From contig JAFTZM010000033.1 in assembly GCA_017464525.1 (NCBI GenBank), positions 1-64,000 on the forward strand: 64,000 nucleotides of DNA. Reading direction: 5' to 3'. The position numbers and the translations under genes were made by a program. The stretch comes from Clostridia bacterium (GTDB lineage Bacteria > Bacillota > Clostridia > Oscillospirales > QAKW01). Positions 16,029 to 24,045 of this stretch are shown here, piece after piece. The notes beneath the pieces were generated by a model. That model made no database searches. It was not told the DNA's origin and was given only the letters and a program-made list of their open reading frames with translations. The stretch's first letter is position 1. The number at the start of each line of letters is the position of its first letter.

Positions 16029-16743
16029 TTTGATCATACGACCCGATATTGCTGAATACATGACCGAGCTGAAAGCCTGGCTAAAAGATTCGGTAGATGT
16101 TCCTTTGGAAGAGATGGCGGCATTCTTTCATAGCAGACTTGAAGGATATGAAGCACATATGCTTGGAAATTGGGCAGAAGCCTATCAAAGAATGGCAGAT
16201 TACATTCCTAAAGTTTCCCAGACGGTCCTGGATCTTGGCTGCGGAACCGGGCTGGAATTGGATATGATTTTAAAAAAATATCCTCATTTGCAGGTGACAG
16301 GGATCGATCTTTCGGAAGGTATGCTACATAGACTGCAGCAAAAGCATCCCTCTGTACGCACGGTTTGTGCCGATTATTTAAGGCACCCTTTTGGTAATGA
16401 AGAATATGATTTGGTTATTTCTTTTGAAAGTCTGCATCATTTCACGCCAAAGCAAAAGGAAGAACTTTATGCCAAAATTTACCGTTCTTTAAAGCCCGGA
16501 GGCTCTTTTATTGAAACAGATTACATTGCGTGCTGCGAAGAGGAAGAGGCGCTTTTGTTCAGAACTCTATCCCGGAAACGGGCAATGGAGCAGATCCCTA
16601 TGGAGCGTTTTGTTCATTTTGATACGCCGCTGACTCTGGAACACGAAATGAGTATTTTGAAGAACTCAGGCTTTTCTTCTGTCGAACCGGTATGTTGTGT
16701 TAATGGTGCCTGCACCATTATTTCGAAAAAAATGTCGGCATAG
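16021..16743 (+). CDS. class I SAM-dependent methyltransferase
   Basis: A 240-residue Rossmann-type methyltransferase. Motif I is VLDLGCGTGLELDMILKKYP near residue 65-80, followed by the acidic end of strand 2 (VTGIDLSEGML) and motif IV-like DLVISFESLHHFTPKQKEEL. The C-terminal part has LKPGGSFIETDYIA, as in ubiquinone/menaquinone-type and small-molecule methyltransferases. It starts inside the end of the esterase gene and has no separate promoter, so the two products probably act in one process. The substrate cannot be told from the sequence. Confidence 0.85.
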   Translation: MNDLIIRPDIAEYMTELKAWLKDSVDVPLEEMAAFFHSRLEGYEAHMLGNWAEAYQRMADYIPKVSQTVLDLGCGTGLELDMILKKYPHLQVTGIDLSEGMLHRLQQKHPSVRTVCADYLRHPFGNEEYDLVISFESLHHFTPKQKEELYAKIYRSLKPGGSFIETDYIACCEEEEALLFRTLSRKRAMEQIPMERFVHFDTPLTLEHEMSILKNSGFSSVEPVCCVNGACTIISKKMSA

Positions 16744-16769
16744 TTTACAATTTCATTACAGTTTATCTA

Positions 16770-16798
16770 TTGACATTTAATGGATTTTATGGTAAAAT
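16770..16798 (+). promoter_or_regulatory. SigA promoter of the manganese-riboswitch transcript
   Basis: Consensus TTGACA at 16770-16775, a 17-base spacer, and TAAAAT at 16793-16798. Transcription would start around 16805, just before the riboswitch P1 strand. Confidence 0.85.
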
Positions 16799-16804
16799 CC
16801 ATTA

Positions 16805-16924
16805 CAAGTTAAGGGAGTAGTCAGCACATCCCGGTGTGCGGTGAAGCCAACATCCTGAAGGCAATCGTCTTCTGGCTTTATTCTTCAATGACAAGACTTA
16901 TCTGCAATCCTGCAGATAAGTCTT
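16805..16924 (+). promoter_or_regulatory. yybP-ykoY manganese riboswitch
   Basis: The leader holds the conserved features of the yybP-ykoY (Mn2+) riboswitch class in order: AAGGGAGTAG (16811-16820), a hairpin, GCCAACATC (about 16846-16854), a second arm, and AATGACAAGACTT (16887-16899). AAGTT at 16806-16810 can pair with GACTT at 16895-16899 to close P1. That 3' P1 strand is also the 5' half of the terminator stem that follows, so metal binding that stabilises P1 should prevent the terminator and switch expression on, as known for this class. The controlled gene is a P-type ATPase, a familiar target. The class call is from motif recognition. Confidence 0.88.
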
Positions 16925-16932
16925 TTTATTTT
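16893..16932 (+). terminator. riboswitch expression-platform terminator
   Basis: A 14-bp perfect stem (AAGACTTATCTGCA at 16893-16906, TGCAGATAAGTCTT at 16911-16924) with loop ATCC, followed by TTTTATTTT. Its 5' strand overlaps the 3' strand of riboswitch P1, making the two structures mutually exclusive. Confidence 0.9.
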
Positions 16933-16977
16933 AAAAGCTACCGGGCAAACTGATTACAGAATCAAGAATGGAGGAAA

Positions 16978-19611
16978 ATGATGAAACCTTATTTAAGCGG
17001 TGCGGAGGAAGTATTAAAGGAATTGAACTCTTCTGCAGAAGGTCTGTCTTCAAAAACTGCCGGAGACCGGATGGAGCAGTATGGCGCCAATAAGTTGGCA
17101 GAAGGAAAGAAAACGCCTTTGATCGTTCGATTTCTGAAGGAATTGGCTGATCCTATGATCCTGATTTTGATCGCTGCGGCCATCGTTTCGGCTATTACTG
17201 CTGTTTATGCCGATGAATCCTTTGCGGATGTTATTATCATCATGGCAGTGGTGCTGATCAACGCTGTACTGGGGGTCTTTCAGGAAAGTAAGGCTGAAAA
17301 AGCCATCGAGGCCTTAAAAGAAATTACAGCTGCCACATCGAAGGTACTGCGTGACGGTCACCAGATCTCTGTTCGAAGCGAAGAATTAGTTCCAGGTGAT
17401 GTCATTATTCTGGAAGCCGGTGACTCTGTTCCTGCTGATGCCCGAATTATTGAAAATGCCAGTATGAAGTTAGAGGAAGCCGCTTTGACGGGGGAATCTG
17501 TTCCGGTAAATAAAACGGCGGATGCGCTTACCCTTCGAAATGAAAAAGATGTTCCTCTGGGCGACCGTGTGAACATGGTTTATATGGGCAGTACAGTTGT
17601 TTATGGTCGCGGCGTTGCAGTAGTTACCGGTACCGGCATGAACACGGAAATGGGCAAGATCGCCGATGCTCTTACTCAGGCAAAGGACGATGAAACGCCT
17701 CTGCAGAAAAAACTCAATCAGCTGAGCAAGATTCTGAGCTTTTTGGTTTTGGGAATTTGTGTGGTTATTTTTGCAATTAATTTGCTCCGGGTATATCCTG
17801 ATGTAGGCGGGGAAGTACTGCTGGACACCTTCCTCGTTGCTGTAAGTCTGGCGGTTGCAGCAATTCCGGAAGGTCTTGCTGCAGTTGTTACTATTGTGCT
17901 TTCGATCGGGGTCACCAATATGTCCAAACGAAACGCTGTGATCCGCAAATTAACAGCGGTTGAAACTTTGGGATGCACGCAGATCATCTGCTCGGATAAA
18001 ACCGGTACCCTGACCCAGAATAAGATGACGGTGGTGGATCACTTTGCCGATGATTTGGAAGCGCACGCTATGGCCATGGCGCTTTGCAGCGATGCAAAGC
18101 TGAACGAGGAAAACGAAGCTATCGGAGAGCCTACAGAATGTGCACTGGTAAACGATGCATATAAGCAGGGACTGACCAAAAAAATCAATCAATACAGTCG
18201 GATCGGGGAAGCTCCCTTTGATTCGGATCGTAAAATGATGTCTACTGTATGCAAGGGGCCCGATGGAAATCTGATTCAGTTTACCAAAGGCGCCCCTGAT
18301 GAGGTCCTGAAACGGTGTACTGCCATATTAATGGGTGGCAAGGAAATTTCCTTGACAGATGAACTGCGTGGTCAGGTGTTGGCAGCCAATAAAAACTTTG
18401 CGGATCAGGCGCTGCGTGTTTTGGCGGCAGCACGGCGTAGTTGGAATGAAATGCCCGCTTCTTACGAACCCGAATATTTGGAGCAAGGGCTGTGTTTCCT
18501 TGGCCTTTCGGGCATGATCGATCCTATTCGTCCTGAGGTTAAAGCGGCTATTGAGCAATGTAAGGATGCCGGAATTCGTCCGATCATGATCACAGGCGAT
18601 CATAAGGATACGGCAGTTGCCATTGCACGTCAGTTGGGGATCCTCGGCGAAGGCCAGCAGGCGATTACCGGTGCAGAGCTCAACGAGATCTCCGACGAAG
18701 AATTCAAACAGAATATTGGAAAATATTCTGTTTATGCCCGGGTACAACCGGAGCATAAGGTGCGTATTGTAACGGGCTGGAAAGCGCAGGAAAAGATCAC
18801 GGCTATGACCGGTGACGGTGTGAATGATGCTCCTTCTATTAAGAGCGCCGATATTGGTGTTGGCATGGGAATCACCGGAACCGACGTGACGAAAAATGTT
18901 GCAGATATGGTTCTGGCAGATGATAATTTTGCAACCATTGTAAGCGCTGTGGAAGAGGGGCGGAGAATCTACGATAATATCCGTAAGGCAGTCCAGTTTT
19001 TGCTTTCCGCTAATCTGGCAGAGGTGCTTTCTGTCTTCTTTGCTACGATGCTTGGTTTTACGATTTTGAAACCGGTTCACTTGCTTTGGATCAACCTGAT
19101 TACCGATACTTTCCCGGCGTTGGCACTGGGTGCTGAACGTAGCGAGCCAGATGTAATGAAGCGTGAGCCTCGCAAAGCAGATGAAGGGATCTTCTCCGGT
19201 GGGCTGGGCTTTGATGTTGCTTTTCAAGGCATCATCATTACTGTATTAACCATCGTTTCCTATTTTGTGGGTCACTATATGGAAAGCGGCGTGTGGGAGA
19301 TCGCGAATAGCGCAGACGGTATGACTATGGCGTTTTTAACCCTTTCCTTGGTTGAGATCTTTCATTCCTTTAATATGCGTTCTCGTCGTAAATCAATTTT
19401 CCAGATGAAGCATCATAATAAACTGCTTTGGGGTTCTATGGCGTTGTCTTTTGTTTTGACCACCACTGTGATTTATGTGCCCTTCCTGGCGAACGCCTTT
19501 GGGTTTGAAGCCATCTCGCTGATGGAATACGCCGTTGCCATTCTTCTTGCATTCAGTATTTTGCCAATTATGGAAATCATCAAACTCATTCAACGCAAAT
19601 TGAACAAATAA
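16978..19611 (+). CDS. P-type cation-transporting ATPase (SERCA/PMCA-like), probable Mn2+/Ca2+ exporter
   Basis: An 877-residue P2A-type pump. Landmarks: cation-ATPase N-terminal domain (residues 1-70), actuator motif TGES, phosphorylation motif SDKTGTLTQN with Asp340, nucleotide-binding KGAPDEVL, hinge MTGDGVNDAPSIKSADIGVG, and about ten membrane helices including the PEGLAAVV motif of helix 4 and the C-terminal cation-ATPase region (LLWINLITDTFPALALG). The family exports Ca2+ or Mn2+ using ATP. The upstream Mn riboswitch argues that this one handles manganese, as known for riboswitch-linked YoaB-type pumps. A GGAGG at 16971-16975 suits the second ATG (16981) slightly better than the first, so the start is uncertain by one codon. 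It is transcribed alone, between its riboswitch and a strong terminator. Confidence 0.93.
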   Translation: MMKPYLSGAEEVLKELNSSAEGLSSKTAGDRMEQYGANKLAEGKKTPLIVRFLKELADPMILILIAAAIVSAITAVYADESFADVIIIMAVVLINAVLGVFQESKAEKAIEALKEITAATSKVLRDGHQISVRSEELVPGDVIILEAGDSVPADARIIENASMKLEEAALTGESVPVNKTADALTLRNEKDVPLGDRVNMVYMGSTVVYGRGVAVVTGTGMNTEMGKIADALTQAKDDETPLQKKLNQLSKILSFLVLGICVVIFAINLLRVYPDVGGEVLLDTFLVAVSLAVAAIPEGLAAVVTIVLSIGVTNMSKRNAVIRKLTAVETLGCTQIICSDKTGTLTQNKMTVVDHFADDLEAHAMAMALCSDAKLNEENEAIGEPTECALVNDAYKQGLTKKINQYSRIGEAPFDSDRKMMSTVCKGPDGNLIQFTKGAPDEVLKRCTAILMGGKEISLTDELRGQVLAANKNFADQALRVLAAARRSWNEMPASYEPEYLEQGLCFLGLSGMIDPIRPEVKAAIEQCKDAGIRPIMITGDHKDTAVAIARQLGILGEGQQAITGAELNEISDEEFKQNIGKYSVYARVQPEHKVRIVTGWKAQEKITAMTGDGVNDAPSIKSADIGVGMGITGTDVTKNVADMVLADDNFATIVSAVEEGRRIYDNIRKAVQFLLSANLAEVLSVFFATMLGFTILKPVHLLWINLITDTFPALALGAERSEPDVMKREPRKADEGIFSGGLGFDVAFQGIIITVLTIVSYFVGHYMESGVWEIANSADGMTMAFLTLSLVEIFHSFNMRSRRKSIFQMKHHNKLLWGSMALSFVLTTTVIYVPFLANAFGFEAISLMEYAVAILLAFSILPIMEIIKLIQRKLNK

Positions 19612-19612
19612 A

Positions 19613-19649
19613 ATATGCGTCCTGCAAAAAAGCAGGGCGCATATTTTTA
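19613..19649. terminator. terminator shared by convergent ATPase and HAD genes
   Basis: A 13-bp stem (ATATGCGTCCTGC at 19613-19625 with GCAGGGCGCATAT at 19632-19644) and 6-base loop, followed by TTTTTAT on the plus strand. It begins directly after the ATPase stop and touches the HAD gene stop, so it probably ends both transcripts. Confidence 0.88.
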
Positions 19650-20279
19650 TATAATCAGCAGATTTTTCGCTTCATCGATCAGATAATCGGCTGTTTTTAA
19701 CTCATCTGCATCGCCGTATCCAAATAATACCGCCGCAACCATTATGCCGCAGCTTCGAGCACCTTCAATGTCATAATACCGATCTCCTACCATGAGGCAA
19801 TCGGCGGGATTCAGGTCGCATTCTTTCAAAACATATTGTATGACTTCCTCTTTTTTGGTGCGGGTTTCATCTAAGGTGCTTCCTCCTACGAAACTAAAGT
19901 ATTCCATTAAATTGAAATGTTCTAAAATTTGTTTGGCAAAGGGCTCCGGTTTGCTGGTGGCGATATAAAGGCGAGAACCTCTCTTTTTTAAAGCTTGCAG
20001 GGTTTCCTTTATTCCGGGATATACCGTATTTTCAAACATTCCCTTTTCTTTGAAATATTCTCTGTAATACTGCAGCAGTATTTTAGCGTTCTCCGGAGAA
20101 ACTCCACAGTATATTTGAAAGGAATCCAGCAGCGGCGGTCCGATGAATGCATTTAAAGTATCGCCGGTCAAAGGAGGAAGCCCGCATTTGACGAGTGCAT
20201 ATAAAATGGAGTTTTTTATGCCGGTTTCCGGATCGGTTAAGGTACCGTCTAAATCAAACAGATAATTTTTGAATTTCAT
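19647..20279 (-). CDS. HAD-superfamily phosphatase, phosphoglycolate phosphatase-like
   Basis: A 210-residue haloacid-dehalogenase-type hydrolase. Motif I FDLDGTLTDPETG carries the catalytic Asp pair. Residues 15-85 form a helical C1-type cap. Motif II is YIATSKPEPFAK, and motifs III/IV are CLMVGDRYYDIEGARSCGI. This arrangement fits the Gph/PgmB-like subgroup, which dephosphorylates phosphoglycolate, PPi or sugar phosphates; the exact substrate is not readable. An AAGGAGATG ribosome-binding site precedes the start. It is divergent from the germination operon, with 100 bases between them. Confidence 0.88.
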   Translation of the reverse strand: MKFKNYLFDLDGTLTDPETGIKNSILYALVKCGLPPLTGDTLNAFIGPPLLDSFQIYCGVSPENAKILLQYYREYFKEKGMFENTVYPGIKETLQALKKRGSRLYIATSKPEPFAKQILEHFNLMEYFSFVGGSTLDETRTKKEEVIQYVLKECDLNPADCLMVGDRYYDIEGARSCGIMVAAVLFGYGDADELKTADYLIDEAKNLLII

Positions 20280-20379
20280 TTGTTCATCTCCTTGCTTGTT
20301 ATTTTACATGACAGTGTTGAGGTTTTCAAGGGATAATCTCCCTCTTTTTTGCCGATAATGATGTAGAAAGGGGGAAATT

Positions 20380-21813
20380 ATGGAATTTACAAATGACTTT
20401 GAAAAGAATCTTCAAATGTTTCGCCGGGCGTTTGATAAGGATGATACCTTTAAGGTGAAAATGATCCGAAATCCGAACCATCCTGATCTGAAAATGGCTG
20501 CTTTACTTTCCGGAGCGATGGTCAGCAGTGATGTTACCGACCGTGATGTTCTTTTGAGCCTTGCGTCTCATGAATTTGAACCCACTCCGGAGGGGGCGAT
20601 GGCGGGAGGAATCGGAAATCACAGTGTTGAAATTTCCTATGATATTCAAAAGGCTATGATCCAGATCGGTGCCGGTGATTGCGTGATTTTGGTCGGTGAT
20701 ACAGCGTGCTGTATTATCGTTGATGCCAAAGGGATGCCGAAACGCGGAAATGATGTCCCGGAAACGGAAATTTCTTTACTGGGTCCTCAGGACGGCTTTA
20801 ATGAAAACATTATGGGCAATCTGGGTTTGCTGAAAAAGAGGATTGCAACCCCTGATCTGAAATGTGAATTTGTGACGGCTGGAAAACGCTGTAATAATAA
20901 ATTGGCGATCTGCTATCTGGAAGGGATCGCGCGCTCTGAACTGGTGGATGAACTGAAAAAAAGGATCGACAAAATCAACATTGATTTTGTTCCCGATGGA
21001 AATATTCTGGCGGAATTGGTACGGGATTGCCCTTATTCCATTTTTAAAACTGTGGGCAAAACCTCGCGGCCGGATGTGTTGGCATCCAAGATTCTTGAGG
21101 GGCGGATCGGCGTGATTCTGGATGGTTCGCCTGTTGCTATTACGTTGCCGTATATTTTTGCCGAGGCATTTCAAAGCCCGGATGATTATTACCAAAGCTA
21201 CTTGTATGCAAATATTGGTCGTGTATTGCGCTTTGCAGGGTTTCTGATTGCTGTTTTTTTGCCGGGATTTTATTTGGCAGTTGTTAATTTTAATCCGGGA
21301 GTTTTGCCGGCTCATTGGCTGTATACGGTTCTTGCCTCCTCAGAAGGAGTACCGATCCAAACGGTAACAGAAATGCTTTTTCTTTTCTTTGCCTTTGAGA
21401 TCCTCCGAGAGACCGGCTCCCGTATGCCGGCGGGTCTTGGATTGGCGTTAAATATCGTTGGGGCTGTGATTCTGGGGGATGCGGCAGTTACAAGCAATAT
21501 CGTATCTACCCCAATGGTGATCATTGTTGCTTTCTCAGGTGTTACCGGGCTGATGGTAAAGGATATAAAGGGCGCGGTGTTTTATCTTCGGCTTGGCTCG
21601 ATTCTTGCAGGGGCGATTTTCGGGCTTCCGGGCGTGGCTTTGATCGGAGTTGGGGCGCTGATGCATTTGGCTTCCTTGCATTCTATGGAAATTCCGTTTT
21701 TATATACCCTTGGCAAAAAAAGCGGAAGCCAGGATACCTTTTTTCGAACGCCTTATTGGAGGATGCTCTATCGTCAAAACCGTTTTACTTCTAATATTAG
21801 GAGGCAAAAATGA
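20380..21813 (+). CDS. spore germination protein, GerA-type receptor A subunit
   Basis: A 477-residue member of the GerA/SpoVAF family. The N-terminal soluble half (to about residue 275) has the family pattern of VTDRDVLLSLASHEFEP, ILEGRIGVILDGSPVAITLP and YQSYLYANIGRVLRFAGF. The C-terminal half has about five membrane helices including the conserved PEMLFLFFAFEILRE-like stretch (here TEMLFLFFAFEILRETGSRMP) and AVTSNIVSTPMVIIVA. GerA-type A subunits form oligomeric channels in the spore inner membrane that respond to nutrients. A GGGGG site precedes the ATG. Its stop overlaps the following GerC-like gene (ATGA). Confidence 0.9.
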   Translation: MEFTNDFEKNLQMFRRAFDKDDTFKVKMIRNPNHPDLKMAALLSGAMVSSDVTDRDVLLSLASHEFEPTPEGAMAGGIGNHSVEISYDIQKAMIQIGAGDCVILVGDTACCIIVDAKGMPKRGNDVPETEISLLGPQDGFNENIMGNLGLLKKRIATPDLKCEFVTAGKRCNNKLAICYLEGIARSELVDELKKRIDKINIDFVPDGNILAELVRDCPYSIFKTVGKTSRPDVLASKILEGRIGVILDGSPVAITLPYIFAEAFQSPDDYYQSYLYANIGRVLRFAGFLIAVFLPGFYLAVVNFNPGVLPAHWLYTVLASSEGVPIQTVTEMLFLFFAFEILRETGSRMPAGLGLALNIVGAVILGDAAVTSNIVSTPMVIIVAFSGVTGLMVKDIKGAVFYLRLGSILAGAIFGLPGVALIGVGALMHLASLHSMEIPFLYTLGKKSGSQDTFFRTPYWRMLYRQNRFTSNIRRQK

Positions 21814-22376
21814 AAAAACTGCTCAGCTATGGTGTCGCCTTACTTTTACTGGTTGCAGCCATCGCAGGTGCCGTTACACTTCCGCGGCGGGATCTTCGTG
21901 CCACAGGGCAGGTCGCCGGAATTGCATTGGATGCGGAAAATGGTCAGATTAAAGCGACCTTCGAACTTTACTCTCCTGCGGTGGATACGCCAATCGGAAC
22001 TGCAAGAAAGACAATTGTTTCCACCGGGAATTCAATTGAAGAATGCATTTTAAAGGCGAGAATATCGCAAGGCGACAGTCTTTTTGTTGATGATGCGTCA
22101 GCATTGATTTTAAGCAGCAGTGAGCATACTTTCTTGCTTGAGAAGGTTTTTGAATATTATAGTCAGATCAAAAATGATCAAATGGATCTTCCGGTATTTT
22201 TTGCTTTCGGGCAGAAGGCAGGGACGATTTTTTCCGGAGAAGGAAAAGTTCTTTCGATGGAGCTTGCTCAAAGTGCAAAAAGCCTGCATAAAAGGCAAAC
22301 GATCCGTGATTTAATGAATGAGACCGGCGAGAGGGTTTTGATTCAGGGGGAGGGAAGCTATGAAATTATTTCGTAG
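21810..22376 (+). CDS. short Ger(x)C-like spore germination protein
   Basis: A 188-residue protein with an N-terminal hydrophobic anchor (LLLLVAAIAGAVTLP) and a domain resembling the N-terminal region of GerC-type subunits: GQVAGIALDAENG, TGNSIEECILKARISQG and the DDASALILSSSEHT...VFEYYSQ pattern. GerC proteins are normally lipoproteins of about 370-400 residues with a second, C-terminal domain. Here that domain is missing and no lipobox cysteine is seen. There is no obvious downstream remnant, because the next gene starts in another frame 17 bases before this stop. It may be a genuinely minimal C subunit. Operon position after the A subunit supports the call. Confidence 0.7.
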   Translation: MKKLLSYGVALLLLVAAIAGAVTLPRRDLRATGQVAGIALDAENGQIKATFELYSPAVDTPIGTARKTIVSTGNSIEECILKARISQGDSLFVDDASALILSSSEHTFLLEKVFEYYSQIKNDQMDLPVFFAFGQKAGTIFSGEGKVLSMELAQSAKSLHKRQTIRDLMNETGERVLIQGEGSYEIIS

Positions 22377-23097
22377 TGCAATGCTGATCTTGGCAGAGAC
22401 AGCAGCATTCGGATGGTTTATTTTGCGGGATATTTCTTTTATGGCGGTATTGCCGCTTGTTCCCTTGAGCTTGCTCTACTATTATTTGCACAGGCTTGAT
22501 TGCTCCAAAACCAAATGGCTGAACGGAGTCTCTGCAATTGTGTCCTCTGTGATCGTTGCCTATACAGTAAGCCTCGGGGTGTTTGACGGAAGAGGATTTA
22601 TCAGTTTACTTTGTCTTTCATTTTTGGTCGCGTTGATGGCTTTTAGAATTCCCAAAACAGAATTGATCCGCATTACCGGCTGGTGGAGCTGCGCATTTTT
22701 GGTCGTATTTATTGCCATGTTTTTGGCCACCCTTCCGGGTATTCGGTTGCGTGATACTTTTCCCTCCGCAGGAAAATGGAGCGATATTCTGATTTTTTAT
22801 TTACTTGTTTTTGCGGAACCACTCAGTATGGGAAAGGAGTACCGTGCTTCGCCGCTGGCGTTAAGCATTTTGCTGATACCATTTGGTCTGGCATCCTATC
22901 TGGCATTGGGGAAAGGAGCTTTTTTATTGGCCGAGTACCCCTATCTTTCTGTATGGGCAGGGGTGGCTGTTTCGGCATTTCACCACACGGAGGGAATCAT
23001 TCTGTGTCTGTATTATGGTTTAGGGGTTTTCAGATTGGCACATTTTTTTGTTGAATTCAGAAAAAACCATTGCAATGAACAAAAAATCATAGTATAA
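22360..23097 (+). CDS. polytopic membrane protein at GerB position
   Basis: A 245-residue protein with about seven or eight predicted membrane helices and few charged residues until the C-terminus. I do not recognise a conserved motif. It is the third gene of the germination operon, starting within the GerC-like gene behind a GGGGGAGGGA site. In GerA operons the third component is the B subunit, an APC-superfamily transporter-like protein of about 365 residues and ten helices. This protein is shorter and diverged, so it may be a reduced B subunit or an unrelated membrane protein taking its place. The call is from position and topology only. Confidence 0.5.
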   Translation: MKLFRSAMLILAETAAFGWFILRDISFMAVLPLVPLSLLYYYLHRLDCSKTKWLNGVSAIVSSVIVAYTVSLGVFDGRGFISLLCLSFLVALMAFRIPKTELIRITGWWSCAFLVVFIAMFLATLPGIRLRDTFPSAGKWSDILIFYLLVFAEPLSMGKEYRASPLALSILLIPFGLASYLALGKGAFLLAEYPYLSVWAGVAVSAFHHTEGIILCLYYGLGVFRLAHFFVEFRKNHCNEQKIIV

Positions 23098-23098
23098 T
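23070..23098 (+). promoter_or_regulatory. SigA-type promoter for ThuA-like gene
   Basis: TTGCAA at 23070-23075, 17-base spacer, TATAAT at 23093-23098. It overlaps the end of the preceding membrane protein gene. Confidence 0.7.
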
Positions 23099-23145
23099 AG
23101 CCTCATAAAAAGCCGCAAACTCGGCAATAATCGGAGGAGTTTACC

Positions 23146-23925
23146 ATGATTAAGGTTACAGTTTGGAACGAATATAAGCATGAAAATCCGAACCGTGAAA
23201 AAAGAGATGAAAAGGCAATTGCTTGCCATCCTAACGGTTTGCATGAAACTGTTGCAGAGATCGTTCGTGAGTTAGGGGAGGATAAGGTATCGGTTCGTAC
23301 CGCTTGGCTGGAGCAGCCGGAGCATGGCTTGACTGAAGAGGTTTTAAACGATACCGATGTGCTGATCTGGTGGGGGCATATGTCTCATCATTTGGTGGAC
23401 GATGCTATCGTAGAGCGTGTGTATAATCGGGTTCTGGATGGCATGGGTCTGATTGCTCTGCATTCTGCTCATTATTCAAAAATTTTCAAGAAACTGAACG
23501 GAACTACCTGCAGCCTGAAATGGAGGGATGGCGCTTATGAGCGTATCTTTACCGTAAAGCCTGCCCATCCCATTGCCCGTGGGATCCCCGAGCATTTTGA
23601 ACTAGGTATTGAAGAGTGCTATGGTGAATTTTTCGATATTGCCACCCCTGATGATGTGATCTTCCAGGGCTGGTATGACATCGGCGAGGTGTTCCGTAGT
23701 GGCTGTACCTTTACCCGTGGGTATGGAAAGATCTTCTACTTCCAGCCCGGCCATGAAACGAATTATGCTTTCCAAAACGTATATGTGCGCAAGATCATCC
23801 AAAATGCAGTTGAATGGTGCTATTCCGATGTGAAGCGTCCTTATTCCGATGCTCCCCAGATCAAAACAACGCTGGAGGCCATTCGCCTTGAAAATGCAGA
23901 AGGCGATTATCTTAAGCATTTTTAA
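23146..23925 (+). CDS. ThuA-like domain protein (trehalose utilization family)
   Basis: A 259-residue protein of the ThuA family, a class I glutamine-amidotransferase-like fold linked to disaccharide metabolism in Rhizobium, with unclear chemistry. Recognisable parts are VTVWNEYKHE at the N-terminus, DTDVLIWWGHMSHHLVDDA, GMGLIALHSAHYSKIFKKL at the place of the nucleophile elbow of amidotransferases, and IFYFQPGHETNYAFQNVYVR. It has its own promoter and terminator, and a GGAGG site precedes the ATG. No sugar uptake genes are near, so its pathway is unknown here. Confidence 0.85.
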   Translation: MIKVTVWNEYKHENPNREKRDEKAIACHPNGLHETVAEIVRELGEDKVSVRTAWLEQPEHGLTEEVLNDTDVLIWWGHMSHHLVDDAIVERVYNRVLDGMGLIALHSAHYSKIFKKLNGTTCSLKWRDGAYERIFTVKPAHPIARGIPEHFELGIEECYGEFFDIATPDDVIFQGWYDIGEVFRSGCTFTRGYGKIFYFQPGHETNYAFQNVYVRKIIQNAVEWCYSDVKRPYSDAPQIKTTLEAIRLENAEGDYLKHF

Positions 23926-23932
23926 TAATTTA

Positions 23933-23960
23933 AACGGCAGCTTAACGCTGCCGTTTTTTG
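23933..23960 (+). terminator. terminator after ThuA-like gene
   Basis: A 9-bp stem (AACGGCAGC at 23933-23941, GCTGCCGTT at 23947-23955) with loop TTAAC, followed by a run of T residues. Confidence 0.9.
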
Positions 23961-23975
23961 TTTACAGAAAAACAC

Positions 23976-24004
23976 TTGATTATTAAATAATTATTTAGTA
24001 TAAT
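23976..24004 (+). promoter_or_regulatory. SigA promoter of the lon operon
   Basis: TTGATT at 23976-23981, 17-base spacer, TATAAT at 23999-24004. No CIRCE or CtsR-like operator is evident near it. Confidence 0.8.
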
Positions 24005-24045
24005 AAATTCTAAATATGCAATAGCGAAATTATTTAGGAGAAACT

